A stretch of 64,000 nucleotides of DNA from Chitinophaga niabensis (GCF_039545795.1 NZ_CP154260.1:563001-627000); one strand, 5' to 3'. Numbered from the stretch's first letter, positions 36,154 to 45,510 are shown. Notes: generated from the sequence alone by a model not told the origin. Translations and numbers: made by a program.

Positions 36154-37434
36154 ATGAAACGAAGCAATAGTCTTGATGCACTCCGCGGTTTTGCTATACT
36201 GGCCATGGTCCTGTCCAGCAGCATCGCATTCGGCATTCTGCCGGACTGGATGTATCATGCACAAACGCCACCACCATCTCATCAGTTCAATCCTGCGGTT
36301 CCCGGTATTACCTGGGTGGACTTAGTATTCCCTTTCTTTTTGTTCAGCATGGGTGCGGCTATTCCCTTAGCCCTGCATAACAAAGAGAAGGTTTTAGGCG
36401 GGCTGGCGCAACGTTTCATCTTACTGGTATTTTTTGCTGTATTTACACTGCACACACGGAACCAACAGTTTATCTCCATCGGTGCATTTGTGCTGTTATG
36501 TTTCCTGTTCATCAGGATGGAATCTAAGATCCCTAGGATTATAGCGTTAACCGCAGCTGTCACTTTTCTGATCTGGAAAGGCGTAGATGTTTACAAAAGC
36601 GATATCATCATCCTGGTATTAGCGAATATGGCTTTCTTTGGAGGTATTATCTGGTGGCTCACGGCTAAGCAGCCGCTGCTCCGCTTAGGAGTATTACCTT
36701 TTATTGCAGCCGTTTTTTTAGCTGCCGAAACGCCCGGCAGCTGGGCAGAGGCTATTTACAACTGGTCTCCGCTTCCCTGGATGTATAAGTTCTATTATCT
36801 CAAATACCTGTTCATTATCCTCCCCGGCACTTTTGCCGGGGAATGGCTACTGCTCTCAGTTCCCGAAATTCCTGCATGGGATAAACGGAAATGGATGATG
36901 ATCGCAGGAGGAGCATTCCTGCTGGTGATCGTGAATGTGGTATACCTTTTTAGCAGGCAGGTAGTATTAAATCTCGTTTTATCTGTTTTGATAGGCACCT
37001 TTATGCTGGTGATGGCAACAAAGGTGCAGGCCTGGAAGAACTATTTGCAGGCCGGTGTGTATTTACTATGGCTGGGTTTATGTTTTGATTGTACGCAGGG
37101 CGGCATTAAAAAAGATCCCTCTAATTATAGTTATTACTTTGTGACAGGAGGGCTTGCCTTCCTCACAGTACTGGGTTTTATGGTGTTGGAATATTATGGA
37201 TACTGTCAACGCATCATTGGTTACCTGGCCATTAACGGCAGGAATCCGATGGTAGCATATGTAGCAGGTAACCTGTTATTACTGCCTTTGTTAAAGCTCA
37301 CGGGAGCAATTGATCTGTTAAGTGCGATGGAGCATAATGTGTGGCTGGGGGTACTGCGTGGACTTGTGTTCACCGGCATTGTATCCCTCATCACTATCTT
37401 TTTTGTTCGGCGCAAATGGTATTGGAAAACATAA
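36154..37434 (+). CDS. DUF5009 membrane protein (HGSNAT-like acyltransferase fold)
   Basis: 426 residues from the ATG at 36154. An in-frame ATG at 36100 exists, but its 18 extra residues would be encoded across a perfect hairpin and the family normally starts at the R-x-x-SLDALRGFAI segment, seen here as RSNSLDALRGFAILAM. About ten membrane helices follow, with WVDLVFPFFLFSMGAAIPLAL and a closing NGRNPMVAYVAGNLL. The fold is that of heparan-alpha-glucosaminide N-acetyltransferase, which acetylates a glucosamine across a membrane. Beside an N-acylglucosamine epimerase this suggests acetyl transfer to an amino sugar, but that is inference. Confidence 0.78.
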   Translation: MKRSNSLDALRGFAILAMVLSSSIAFGILPDWMYHAQTPPPSHQFNPAVPGITWVDLVFPFFLFSMGAAIPLALHNKEKVLGGLAQRFILLVFFAVFTLHTRNQQFISIGAFVLLCFLFIRMESKIPRIIALTAAVTFLIWKGVDVYKSDIIILVLANMAFFGGIIWWLTAKQPLLRLGVLPFIAAVFLAAETPGSWAEAIYNWSPLPWMYKFYYLKYLFIILPGTFAGEWLLLSVPEIPAWDKRKWMMIAGGAFLLVIVNVVYLFSRQVVLNLVLSVLIGTFMLVMATKVQAWKNYLQAGVYLLWLGLCFDCTQGGIKKDPSNYSYYFVTGGLAFLTVLGFMVLEYYGYCQRIIGYLAINGRNPMVAYVAGNLLLLPLLKLTGAIDLLSAMEHNVWLGVLRGLVFTGIVSLITIFFVRRKWYWKT

Positions 37435-37444
37435 AAAATTATAG

Positions 37445-39289
37445 ATGTCGTTAAGTGTATTGGATATAGGGATCATTATCGGTTATGTGATAGCCATCCT
37501 GTTCCTGGGTTTTTACATAGCAAGGAAAGCCTCAAAGGACCTGCAATCTTATTTCCTGGGAGGGAATAAAATGAAATGGTACATGCTGGGGCTGAGCAAT
37601 GCTTCCGGCATGTTTGATATTTCAGGTACCATGTGGACGGTGAGCATCCTCTTCATCTATGGATTGAAGAGTGCTTTTATTCCATGGCTATGGCCGGTAT
37701 GGAACCAGGTATTCGTATTTGTATACCTCGCCATCTGGATGCGCCGCTCCAATGTAATGACAGGCGCACAATGGATCACCTTCCGTTTCGGAGATGGAAA
37801 GGGCGCACGGTTATCACACATCATCATTGTGATCTTTGCCATTGTGAGCGTGATCGGTTTTATCGCTTATTTCTTTGAAGGCATCGGTAAGTTCTCCACT
37901 TCTATTTTACCCTGGGACCTTTCCGTACAGATCGGATCATTTCATCTTTCTTCTGAAAGGAGTTATGCACTTATCCTTTGTATCATGACCACGCTCTATA
38001 CCATCAAAGGTGGTATGTATAGCGTGGTAGCTACAGAAGTGATGCAGTTCATCATTATGACCATCTCCTGCCTGGTGATCGGGTACATTGCTTATACTTC
38101 CGTTACCGCAGAACAGATCAACGCTGCTATCCCTGCAGGTTGGAAAGACCTGTCTTTTGGATGGGACCTGGGCCTTGACTGGAGCGGTACGCCTTTCCCG
38201 GGAGTGGACAATAAGATCGCTTCAGATGGATTTGGCCTGTTTGGCATTCTCTTAATGATGATGTTGTTCAAAGGTATCTTTGCTTCTATTGCAGGGCCTG
38301 TTCCCAGTTATGATATGCAACGTGTGCTCTCCACCCGTACACCCGGTGATGCTGCTAAAATGAGCTTCACTACTATCTGGGTAATGTACATTCCCCGTTA
38401 CCTGATGGTAGCCGCGTTTGCAGTGCTGGCGCTCGTATTTATGCAAACAGAACTGAACCAGCAGGGAGGTCATATCGATTTTGAAAAGATAGCGCCACTC
38501 GCTATCGCGAAGTTTGTTCCCGCAGGTTTCAAAGGTTTATTACTGGCTGGCCTGCTCGCTTCCTTTATGGGTACTTTCGCCGCCTTTGTGAATGCTGCGC
38601 CTGCATATGTGGTGAACGATATCTACAAGAAATATATTAATACCAACGCCTCCGATGCCAAATACATCCGTATCAGCGTGATCTCTTCACTTGTACTGGT
38701 GATGGTAGGTATCATGTTTGGCTTCATGGGCGCTTCCCTGAATAAACTCACCCTTTGGATCACGTCTGCGCTCTATGGTGGTTATGCTGCTTCCAACTTC
38801 CTGAAATGGCTGTGGTGGAGATTCACGGGTTACGGTTACTTCTATGGTATGCTGTTCGGATTAATCGGTTCTACCATCAAGTTGTTCTTCTTCCCGGAGA
38901 TAGTAGACATCTATGTGTTCCCGATCATCCTTGTGTTTTCTTTCGCTGGTTGTATCCTGGGTACCTATGTTTCTCCGCTGGTGAACCGCGAGGCCGTGAA
39001 AGCGTTCTATAAGCAAACAAACCCATGGGGTTTCTGGGGGCCGATCAAAAAGGAAGTAATGGCAGAAGATCCAACTTTCAAACCTAATGGTGAATTCAAA
39101 CGGGATATGTTCAATATCCTGATCGGTATAATATGGCAGATGGCACAGGTAGTGATCCCGATCTACTTCATGATCAGGGAAAACTGGCAGTTGCTGGGCT
39201 GGACGATCATCTTCATCGCTACTACCTGGATCCTGAAAAAGAACTGGTGGAACCATCTTGGTAAAGCAGACGAAAAATATAAACAATGA
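37445..39289 (+). CDS. Sodium:solute symporter (SSS family)
   Basis: 614 residues, about 13-14 membrane helices. SSS landmarks: GFYIARKASKDLQSYFLGG at the first loop, WYMLGLSNASGMFDISGTMW in helix 2, YTIKGGMYSVVATEVMQF, and SFMGTFAAFVNAAPAYVVNDIY with the sodium-site serines region. Members bring sugars, sialic acid or other solutes across the inner membrane with sodium. Within this operon it would import the final product of the periplasmic steps. Its stop overlaps the next gene by four bases. Confidence 0.92.
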   Translation: MSLSVLDIGIIIGYVIAILFLGFYIARKASKDLQSYFLGGNKMKWYMLGLSNASGMFDISGTMWTVSILFIYGLKSAFIPWLWPVWNQVFVFVYLAIWMRRSNVMTGAQWITFRFGDGKGARLSHIIIVIFAIVSVIGFIAYFFEGIGKFSTSILPWDLSVQIGSFHLSSERSYALILCIMTTLYTIKGGMYSVVATEVMQFIIMTISCLVIGYIAYTSVTAEQINAAIPAGWKDLSFGWDLGLDWSGTPFPGVDNKIASDGFGLFGILLMMMLFKGIFASIAGPVPSYDMQRVLSTRTPGDAAKMSFTTIWVMYIPRYLMVAAFAVLALVFMQTELNQQGGHIDFEKIAPLAIAKFVPAGFKGLLLAGLLASFMGTFAAFVNAAPAYVVNDIYKKYINTNASDAKYIRISVISSLVLVMVGIMFGFMGASLNKLTLWITSALYGGYAASNFLKWLWWRFTGYGYFYGMLFGLIGSTIKLFFFPEIVDIYVFPIILVFSFAGCILGTYVSPLVNREAVKAFYKQTNPWGFWGPIKKEVMAEDPTFKPNGEFKRDMFNILIGIIWQMAQVVIPIYFMIRENWQLLGWTIIFIATTWILKKNWWNHLGKADEKYKQ

Positions 39290-39957
39290 TAAAGCAACTG
39301 AAAGGAACGGTACTGTTGATGGCTATGGGCTTGTCCGCTATGGCGCAAACAATAGACAGTACTTACGATAACGGTCATTATAAAGACAGGCAGGCATTAT
39401 TCGCCAGCCTGCCGCAGCAGAAAAATGCGATCGTTTTCCTGGGCAACAGTATTACAGAAGCCGGTAAATGGAATGAGATATTACCAGGGCTTCCTGTACA
39501 GAACAGAGGCATCAGCGGTGATAATTCATTTGGTGTACTGGCCCGCCTGCCACAGATCGTACAGGCTAAACCTGCAAAGATCTTCCTGCTGATCGGGGTC
39601 AATGATCTTAAGAGGGAAGTACCTGCGAATGTGATCATCAATAACTGCGAACGGATGTTGTCTATGATCAAAGCCGGATCTCCCCGTACCAAAGTGTATG
39701 TGCAAAGCATCCTGCCGGTGAACGATACGATCCTGATAGAACCATTCAAAAAAGTAACGAATGCAAATGTGGCATTGGTGAACAAAGCTTATGAACAACT
39801 GGCCAAACAACATGGATACTACTTCGTGAACCTGCATGAACCATTTGCAGATGCAAAAGGGCAATTGAAAAGAGCAGAAACACCGGATGGCCTGCACCTG
39901 AAAGTGAGTTCTTATCCGGCATGGGTGAATTACCTGCGCAGTAAAAAATATTTATAA
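39286..39957 (+). CDS. Exported SGNH/GDSL hydrolase (copy 1)
   Basis: 223 residues with a signal peptide (cleavage near AMAQ, residue 20). SGNH blocks: FLGNSITEAG with Ser55, RGISGDNSFG (block II Gly), LLIGVNDLKREV (block III Asn) and DGLHL (block V Asp/His). Probably a carbohydrate or sialate O-acetylesterase acting in the periplasm. It overlaps the symporter by ATGA and the next, paralogous esterase by TAATG, so all three are coupled. Confidence 0.9.
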   Translation: MIKQLKGTVLLMAMGLSAMAQTIDSTYDNGHYKDRQALFASLPQQKNAIVFLGNSITEAGKWNEILPGLPVQNRGISGDNSFGVLARLPQIVQAKPAKIFLLIGVNDLKREVPANVIINNCERMLSMIKAGSPRTKVYVQSILPVNDTILIEPFKKVTNANVALVNKAYEQLAKQHGYYFVNLHEPFADAKGQLKRAETPDGLHLKVSSYPAWVNYLRSKKYL

Positions 39958-40625
39958 TGAAGAAGCAATTACTATTAGCTGCCTGCCTTTTGCCACTGCT
40001 CGGATCTGCACAGCAGAAGATAGACAGCAGTTACAATAACTGGTATTACGAAGGCCGCATGGACCTTTACAATCAACTCAATAACCAACCGGCGGATATC
40101 CTGTTCCTGGGTAACAGTATTACAGAAAGAGGGGAGTGGGCAGAACTGTTGCCAGGCAGGAGGATCGCTAACAGGGGAATCGGCGGGGATAATACTTTTG
40201 GTGTGCTGGCCCGCCTGGATGGCGTGATCAAACAACAGCCCCGAAAGATCTTTTTACTGATCGGCATCAACGACATCGGAAGAGGATTACCCACTGAGGT
40301 GATCCTGAACAATTACCACCGCATCGTTACAAAACTCACACAAGGTTTGCCTGGAACAAAGCTGATCATTCAGAGTGTATTGCCCATGAACGAAGGGAAG
40401 CTGCCTTATGATTACCTCAAAGGAAAAGCAGCAAAAATAAAGGCGCTGAATGAAGGCTTTGTAAACATTGCAAAAGAATTCAAGCTCCCCTACCTGAACC
40501 TGCATGAATTGTTTGCAGATGAAAAGGGAGAATTGAAAGCCGCTTATACGAAAGATGGCATTCACCTGGAGCCGGCTGCTTATGTGGATTGGGTGAATTG
40601 GTTAAAACAGAAAAAACAGTTATAA
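39957..40625 (+). CDS. Exported SGNH/GDSL hydrolase (copy 2)
   Basis: 222 residues, signal peptide ending near GSAQ. Same four blocks as the preceding gene: FLGNSITERG with Ser54, RGIGGDNTFG, LLIGINDIGRGL and DGIHL. The two proteins align along the whole length and clearly arose by tandem duplication, but they have diverged well beyond a recent copy. They may remove acyl groups at different positions of one glycan. The start overlaps the upstream stop by one base (TAATG). Confidence 0.9.
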   Translation: MKKQLLLAACLLPLLGSAQQKIDSSYNNWYYEGRMDLYNQLNNQPADILFLGNSITERGEWAELLPGRRIANRGIGGDNTFGVLARLDGVIKQQPRKIFLLIGINDIGRGLPTEVILNNYHRIVTKLTQGLPGTKLIIQSVLPMNEGKLPYDYLKGKAAKIKALNEGFVNIAKEFKLPYLNLHELFADEKGELKAAYTKDGIHLEPAAYVDWVNWLKQKKQL

Positions 40626-40626
40626 C

Positions 40627-41559
40627 ATGAAGATAACAGGCACTTTCCTGGATGAGATCAGTCATGATATCCCGCATCAGAACTGGGGATATGAGGAATG
40701 GGACCGTGATTTCGGTCACATGAAAGCCATTGGTATCGACACGGTGATCCTTATCCGCAGCGGTTATCGCCGTTTTATCACTTACCCCTCTGCGTACCTG
40801 CAAAAGCAGCATGGATGTTACGTACCGCCGGTAGACCTGGTGAAAATGTACCTGGAGCTGGCAGATAAACATGGCATGCAGTTTTACTTTGGCCTCTATG
40901 ATAGCGGCCATTACTGGGATACCGGTAACATGCAATCAGAGATAGATGCCAACCGCTATGTGATAGATGAAGTGTGGCAACAATATGGCCACTATAGAAG
41001 CTTTAAAGGCTGGTACCTGAGTATGGAGATCAGCCGCCGTACGAAAGGGGCAGTGGAAGCCTTTTCTACTTTAGGCAAACAATGTAAAGCTGTAAGCAAT
41101 GGCCTGCCCACTTTCATCTCTCCCTGGATAGATGGCAAAAAAGCGGTAATGGCCGCTTCTGCCGGTCTTACTAAAGAAGATGCCGTTTCCATACAGGAGC
41201 ATGAAAAAGAATGGAGTGAAATATTTGATGGTGTACGTGGCGCAGTGGATGCTATTGCCTTCCAGGATGGTCATATCGATTATCATGAACTCCCGGAATT
41301 CTTTGCCGTGAATAAAAGAATGGCAGATAAATTCGGCATGCAATGCTGGACCAATGCGGAATCTTTTGACCGGGACATGCCCATTAAGTTCCTGCCCATC
41401 AAATTCGAGAAGTTGCGGTTAAAGCTGGAAGCAGCAAGGCTGGCAGGATATGATAAAGCCATCACTTTTGAATTTTCTCATTTTATGAGCCCACAGTCTG
41501 CCTACTTGCAGGCAGGCCATTTATATAACCGATACAAAGAATATTTAGCCAATTTTTAA
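40627..41559 (+). CDS. DUF4434 TIM-barrel protein
   Basis: 310 residues without a signal peptide, so probably cytoplasmic. The DUF4434 pattern is clear: ITGTFLDEISHDIPHQNWG, MKAIGIDTVILIRSGYR, MQFYFGLYDSGHYW, FKGWYLSMEI and a late KAITFEFSHFMSP. The family is a glycoside-hydrolase-like TIM barrel of unproven activity. It starts two bases after the second esterase and its stop overlaps the epimerase start (TAATG), which suggests the two gene products act on the same intracellular sugar. Confidence 0.8.
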   Translation: MKITGTFLDEISHDIPHQNWGYEEWDRDFGHMKAIGIDTVILIRSGYRRFITYPSAYLQKQHGCYVPPVDLVKMYLELADKHGMQFYFGLYDSGHYWDTGNMQSEIDANRYVIDEVWQQYGHYRSFKGWYLSMEISRRTKGAVEAFSTLGKQCKAVSNGLPTFISPWIDGKKAVMAASAGLTKEDAVSIQEHEKEWSEIFDGVRGAVDAIAFQDGHIDYHELPEFFAVNKRMADKFGMQCWTNAESFDRDMPIKFLPIKFEKLRLKLEAARLAGYDKAITFEFSHFMSPQSAYLQAGHLYNRYKEYLANF

Positions 41560-42737
41560 TGAAACATCTAGCCACACTTTATAAGAAGGAGTTATTGGAG
41601 AACGTGTTACCCTTTTGGACGAGCAACTCCAGGGATGAGCAGCATGGTGGTTTTTTTACCTGCCTGGACCGTTACGGAAAAGTATTTGACACAGATAAAT
41701 TCATGTGGCTGCAGGGAAGGGAAGTATGGATGTTCTCCATGCTGTACGACAAAGTAGATCAGAACCCCCTATGGAAGGAGATGGCCTTACATGGTGCCAC
41801 TTTCATGGAAAAATACGGGAGGGATGAACAGGGCAATTGGTACTTTTCTACCACACAGGAAGGCCAGCCCCTCATCCAGCCCTATAATATCTTTTCGGAT
41901 TGCTTCGCAGCCATGGGCTTTGGTGCATTGTACAAAATAGATCCGAAGCCGGAATACCATGCGATCGCAAAGGATACATTCGAGAACATCCTGCACCGCA
42001 GAAAGAATCCCAAAGGACATTACACCAAAAACGTTCCGGGCACACGCAACCTGAAGAACTTCGCATTGCCCATGATCCTCTGTAATCTCTCACTGGAACT
42101 GGAACATATCCTGGGCAGTGAGAAGGTGAATGAGTTCATTCCCGAAGTGCTGGAAGAAGTGATGCATGTTTTTTACCTGGAAGGCAAAGGGCTCATCCTG
42201 GAAAATGTGCTGGAAGATGGCAGTTTCTCTGATTCCTTTGAAGGCCGCTTATTAAATCCCGGTCATGCAATCGAAGCCATGTGGTTTATCATGGACCTGT
42301 CGGTACGCCTGAATGATATGACCCTGGCCAACAAAGCCATGGAAATAGGATTGCGCATGCTGGAGTTTGGATGGGACCATCAATACGGTGGTATCTTCTA
42401 TTTTATGGATGTACATAACAAACCTCCGCAGCAGCTGGAGTGGGACCAGAAGTTATGGTGGGTACACATGGAAACCCTGGTGTTCCTCGCTAAAGGCTGG
42501 CAGCTCACTGGCAGCGAAGCCTGTAAGAACTGGTTTGAAAAAGTACATGCCTACACCTGGAAACATTTTAAAGATGCGGAACATCCTGAATGGTTCGGTT
42601 ACCTGAACCGCCAGGGAGAGCCTTTATTGCAATTGAAAGGTGGTAAATGGAAGGGTTGTTTCCATGTGCCCCGTGCTTTATACCAGGTATGGCAAACGCT
42701 TGAAAAAGCGCCCGCATTTAGTTATCTTGAAGCATGA
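41559..42737 (+). CDS. N-acylglucosamine 2-epimerase (AGE family)
   Basis: 392 residues, the usual length of AGE/renin-binding protein. The sequence follows the mammalian enzyme closely in places: DEQHGGFFTCLDRYGKV, FMWLQGREVWMFSMLY, LLNPGHAIEAMWF, GWDHQYGGIFYF, QLEWDQKLWWVHMETLVF and KGCFHVPRALY. These include the conserved histidines of the (alpha/alpha)6 barrel. The enzyme interconverts N-acetylglucosamine and N-acetylmannosamine; related members act on free sugars such as mannose or cellobiose, but the match here is to the N-acyl branch. Cytoplasmic. It is the best clue to the substrate class of the operon. Confidence 0.9.
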   Translation: MKHLATLYKKELLENVLPFWTSNSRDEQHGGFFTCLDRYGKVFDTDKFMWLQGREVWMFSMLYDKVDQNPLWKEMALHGATFMEKYGRDEQGNWYFSTTQEGQPLIQPYNIFSDCFAAMGFGALYKIDPKPEYHAIAKDTFENILHRRKNPKGHYTKNVPGTRNLKNFALPMILCNLSLELEHILGSEKVNEFIPEVLEEVMHVFYLEGKGLILENVLEDGSFSDSFEGRLLNPGHAIEAMWFIMDLSVRLNDMTLANKAMEIGLRMLEFGWDHQYGGIFYFMDVHNKPPQQLEWDQKLWWVHMETLVFLAKGWQLTGSEACKNWFEKVHAYTWKHFKDAEHPEWFGYLNRQGEPLLQLKGGKWKGCFHVPRALYQVWQTLEKAPAFSYLEA

Positions 42738-43549
42738 GAACGCTGATATTTTTGCTGTTTTTTGCCAGCTGTACGCAGGCGCAAACAAGGATCACTTACG
42801 CCGTAAAAGACAAACAGTCTTTATACATCGATCATTACAAACCATCTGTTGAACCCAACGGCATGTCTGTAATGTTTGTACACGGTGGTGGCTTTACCGG
42901 TGGAGATCCTGCTAACCAGAAGCCGATGGCAGATGGTTTGGGTAAACTGGGGTACAATGTATATGTGATCTCTTATCGCCTGTACCTGAAAGGGAGCAAT
43001 TTTGGCTGTAATACTACTACTACGGAAAAACTGAAAGCCATCCGTCTTGCTGTGGAGGATGCCGGAGATGCTGCCCGTTTTATCCTCGATAGTTTGCACA
43101 TTGATAAGGATAAGTTTTTCATTGCAGGCAGCAGTGCCGGTGCGGAGACTATCCTGCAATTGTTATATAATCCTTTTGGTACTGTAAATACTATCCGTTT
43201 CCGTGGTGCCATGGTGTTTTCCGGTGCCTTGCTGGATATCAATACCGTTACCCCGGATAACTGGATCCCCACTTTATTCATGCATGGCACAAAGGACCAG
43301 CTGGTACCTTTTGGCACAGCCGCGCATCATTTCTGTAAAGCGAATACACCGGGTTGGATGATGCTGTTCGGGGCTAAGACGATCTACGAACAGGCAAAGG
43401 CATGGAAGAAGCCGGTGGTGTTATATACTTATGAAGGGAAGGGACATGAAGTGGCTAACTTTATGTTCAGGGAGTTTGAGAAGATGGATGGATTTATGAA
43501 AGCGGTAGTGAAGGGGGAAGAGTTGGGGGCGAAGGAGGTAAAGCTGTAA
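42734..43549 (+). CDS. Exported alpha/beta-hydrolase (esterase/lipase type)
   Basis: 271 residues with an N-terminal export signal (FLLFFASCTQAQ; either a lipoprotein at Cys13 or ordinary cleavage after AQA). HGGG (50-53) forms the oxyanion hole as in hormone-sensitive-lipase-like esterases, GSSAG (132-136) holds Ser134, HGTKDQLVPF supplies the acid and GKGHEVANF the histidine. It would deacylate a glycan or small ester. Last gene of the operon, joined by ATGA to the epimerase and followed by a strong terminator. Confidence 0.88.
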   Translation: MRTLIFLLFFASCTQAQTRITYAVKDKQSLYIDHYKPSVEPNGMSVMFVHGGGFTGGDPANQKPMADGLGKLGYNVYVISYRLYLKGSNFGCNTTTTEKLKAIRLAVEDAGDAARFILDSLHIDKDKFFIAGSSAGAETILQLLYNPFGTVNTIRFRGAMVFSGALLDINTVTPDNWIPTLFMHGTKDQLVPFGTAAHHFCKANTPGWMMLFGAKTIYEQAKAWKKPVVLYTYEGKGHEVANFMFREFEKMDGFMKAVVKGEELGAKEVKL

Positions 43550-43572
43550 ATCTGATTTAGTGTATATTAGAG

Positions 43573-43607
43573 GCGTATCATCTGTTCAGGATGGTACGCT
43601 TTTTTTT
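43573..43607 (+). terminator. Rho-independent terminator of the 26.2-43.5 kb operon
   Basis: GCGTATCATC (43573-43582) pairs with GATGGTACGC (43590-43599; one G-T) around TGTTCAG and is followed by eight T residues (43600-43607). Confidence 0.9.
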
Positions 43608-43660
43608 ATGTTAGGATGGTGCAGGATGCCCCTATCGTCAAAATCCTGTAAGTTGTAAGC

Positions 43661-45349
43661 ATGAGGTTCCTATTTACCATGCTTTTATTCATCCCGATTA
43701 TGGGATCTGCCCAAACCTTAGCAGCTACAGACGGACTGGGCCGCGTACTGCCGCAGCAAAAAGAGGTAGGCGCACCCAAAGCTAATAAACACGTTGCCCT
43801 GTTTTATTTTCTATGGCAGGGGGATTCCCCTACCTCCGAGAAATATTGGGATCTCACCGAAATGTGGCAGCGGGATTCTTCTGTATTTAATGATTTCAAC
43901 CATCCCGGCTGGGGTGGCGGTGCCGGCGTAGCAGGCAAATACTATTTCTGGGGGCAACCCATTTATGGCTATTACCAGGGCGGGGATTATTGGGTGCATT
44001 TGAAAAATGTACAACTGCTAACAGATGCAGGTGTGGATATTCTAATCCTTGATGCCACCAACCGCCTTACCTATCTGAAACAAACAGATGCCTTGATGCG
44101 TGCCCTGGAAACCGTCCGCAAACAGGGGAGGAAAACGCCTAAAGTGGTATTCTACACCAATACGAAATCCGGGGAAACCATGCAGGAACTATATGACAGC
44201 TGTTACAAAGTAGGTGCTCCATACCGCTATCCGGAAAATTGGTTTTATCTGGAAGGAAAACCCCTGATCATTGGTATTTCCAAAGAAGCGAGGAATTCCT
44301 TTTTTACAATACGTGAATCCCAGTGGCCTACGGAAGCTTTCAAAAACAACGCCTGGCCCTGGATAGAATTCCAGCGCCTGCAACATGTATACCTCAATAA
44401 TAAAGGTGAAAGAGAGATTGTAAATGTTTCCACTGCACAACATCCTGTTGTTCCTATGGGGCATTCAGCTTTTTATAAACGGCCCGGCAATTGGGGCAGA
44501 AGTTATCGGAATGGTGCGGAAGGTAATGCAGCAGATCTGCCTTACGGTTATAATATACAGGAACAGTGGGAGTTTGCATTGAAGCAGGATGTGCCGTTTA
44601 TATTTATAACAGGGTGGAATGAATGGATTGCCGGGAAATGGAGATACAAGAAAAGTAAAGACACTGCGGTCTTTGTAGATCAGGCCAGCCCGGAGTATAG
44701 CAGGGATATAGAACCTTCACTGACTGCCGGCTTGGAAGATCATTATTACATGCAGATGGTGAGCAATATCAGGCGGTATAAGGGGTATGGAGCCATTCCC
44801 TTACTGGGGCCGGAGAAATCAATAAAAGGCTGGGGAGATTGGGTACATGTATTGCCGGTGTACAGGGATTATACCGGGGATGTATTGCATAGGAAATACC
44901 CGGGTGCCCAATCAGAACCCAAAGTAATATATGAGAATACGACCGGCAGGAATGATCTCTCTGTAATGAAAGTAGCCCGTGATAAACAGTATGTATATTT
45001 TTATGCAAGTACGGTTGCAGCTATAACCCCTAATACGGGTAAGAACTGGATGACATTATGGTTAGATATGGACCGCTCGGGGAAATATGACTACCGTATT
45101 GTAGGAGGAGATCAATTGCAGTTTAATAAAGATGGTACATGGAGCGATCTGGCAAAAGTGGCATATCGGATGAAAGGAAAAGAGCTGATGATCAGTATAC
45201 CTTTATCACGCATAGGTATAAAGAGCAACAATATCAACTTTGAATTCAAATGGTCTGATAATATGCAGGAGGATAATCCGCTGGATTGGTACGTGAATGG
45301 AGATGCAGCCCCGGGGGGAAGGTTTAATTTTGTAGTGACAAATAAGTAG
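43661..45349 (+). CDS. Secreted GH71/GH99-like protein with CBM9-like C-domain
   Basis: 562 residues with a signal peptide (cleavage near MGSAQ). The first 380 residues look like the TIM barrel of GH71/GH99-type enzymes: HVALFYFLWQGD, YWVHLKNVQLLTDAGVDILILD, KVVFYTNTKSG and FIFITGWNEWIAGKW. The last 160 residues (LSVMKVARDKQYVYFYAST...MTLWLDMDRSGKYDYRI) resemble a family 9 carbohydrate-binding or DOMON-like beta sandwich. Activity in this group is often alpha-mannan related, but the specificity here is unknown. It is a single gene after the terminator of the big operon and converges on the heparinase gene. Confidence 0.78.
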   Translation: MRFLFTMLLFIPIMGSAQTLAATDGLGRVLPQQKEVGAPKANKHVALFYFLWQGDSPTSEKYWDLTEMWQRDSSVFNDFNHPGWGGGAGVAGKYYFWGQPIYGYYQGGDYWVHLKNVQLLTDAGVDILILDATNRLTYLKQTDALMRALETVRKQGRKTPKVVFYTNTKSGETMQELYDSCYKVGAPYRYPENWFYLEGKPLIIGISKEARNSFFTIRESQWPTEAFKNNAWPWIEFQRLQHVYLNNKGEREIVNVSTAQHPVVPMGHSAFYKRPGNWGRSYRNGAEGNAADLPYGYNIQEQWEFALKQDVPFIFITGWNEWIAGKWRYKKSKDTAVFVDQASPEYSRDIEPSLTAGLEDHYYMQMVSNIRRYKGYGAIPLLGPEKSIKGWGDWVHVLPVYRDYTGDVLHRKYPGAQSEPKVIYENTTGRNDLSVMKVARDKQYVYFYASTVAAITPNTGKNWMTLWLDMDRSGKYDYRIVGGDQLQFNKDGTWSDLAKVAYRMKGKELMISIPLSRIGIKSNNINFEFKWSDNMQEDNPLDWYVNGDAAPGGRFNFVVTNK

Positions 45350-45405
45350 GAAATCCTTTACAGAATTGTGCAAAAGTAATCTGAAATTAGCCTAATGGTT
45401 GTATA

Positions 45406-45510
45406 ATCCTTGCTTCATCCTTGCTTCATCCTTGTGCAAACCTGCTCCAGATAAGGACATGAAGCTAGGATAAAGCTAGGATGAAGCAAGGATGAAGCAA
45501 TGATAAAGCT
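45406..45510. repeat. 11-bp tandem repeats arranged as an inverted repeat
   Basis: The left arm (45406-45434) holds two copies of TTGCTTCATCC; the right side (45461-45510) is four and a half 11-bp units such as GAAGCTAGGAT, GAAGCAAGGAT and GAAGCAATGAT. The 29-base arms 45406-45434 and 45476-45504 are reverse complements with two mismatches. The element fills the gap between two convergent genes and could act as a hairpin terminator for both or be an expanding repeat family. Confidence 0.8.

Noticed and set aside
26178..43549. A classical sialic acid (nan) operon
   Set aside because: An epimerase, SGNH esterases and a symporter are present, but there is no sialidase or neuraminate lyase, so the label would go beyond the evidence.
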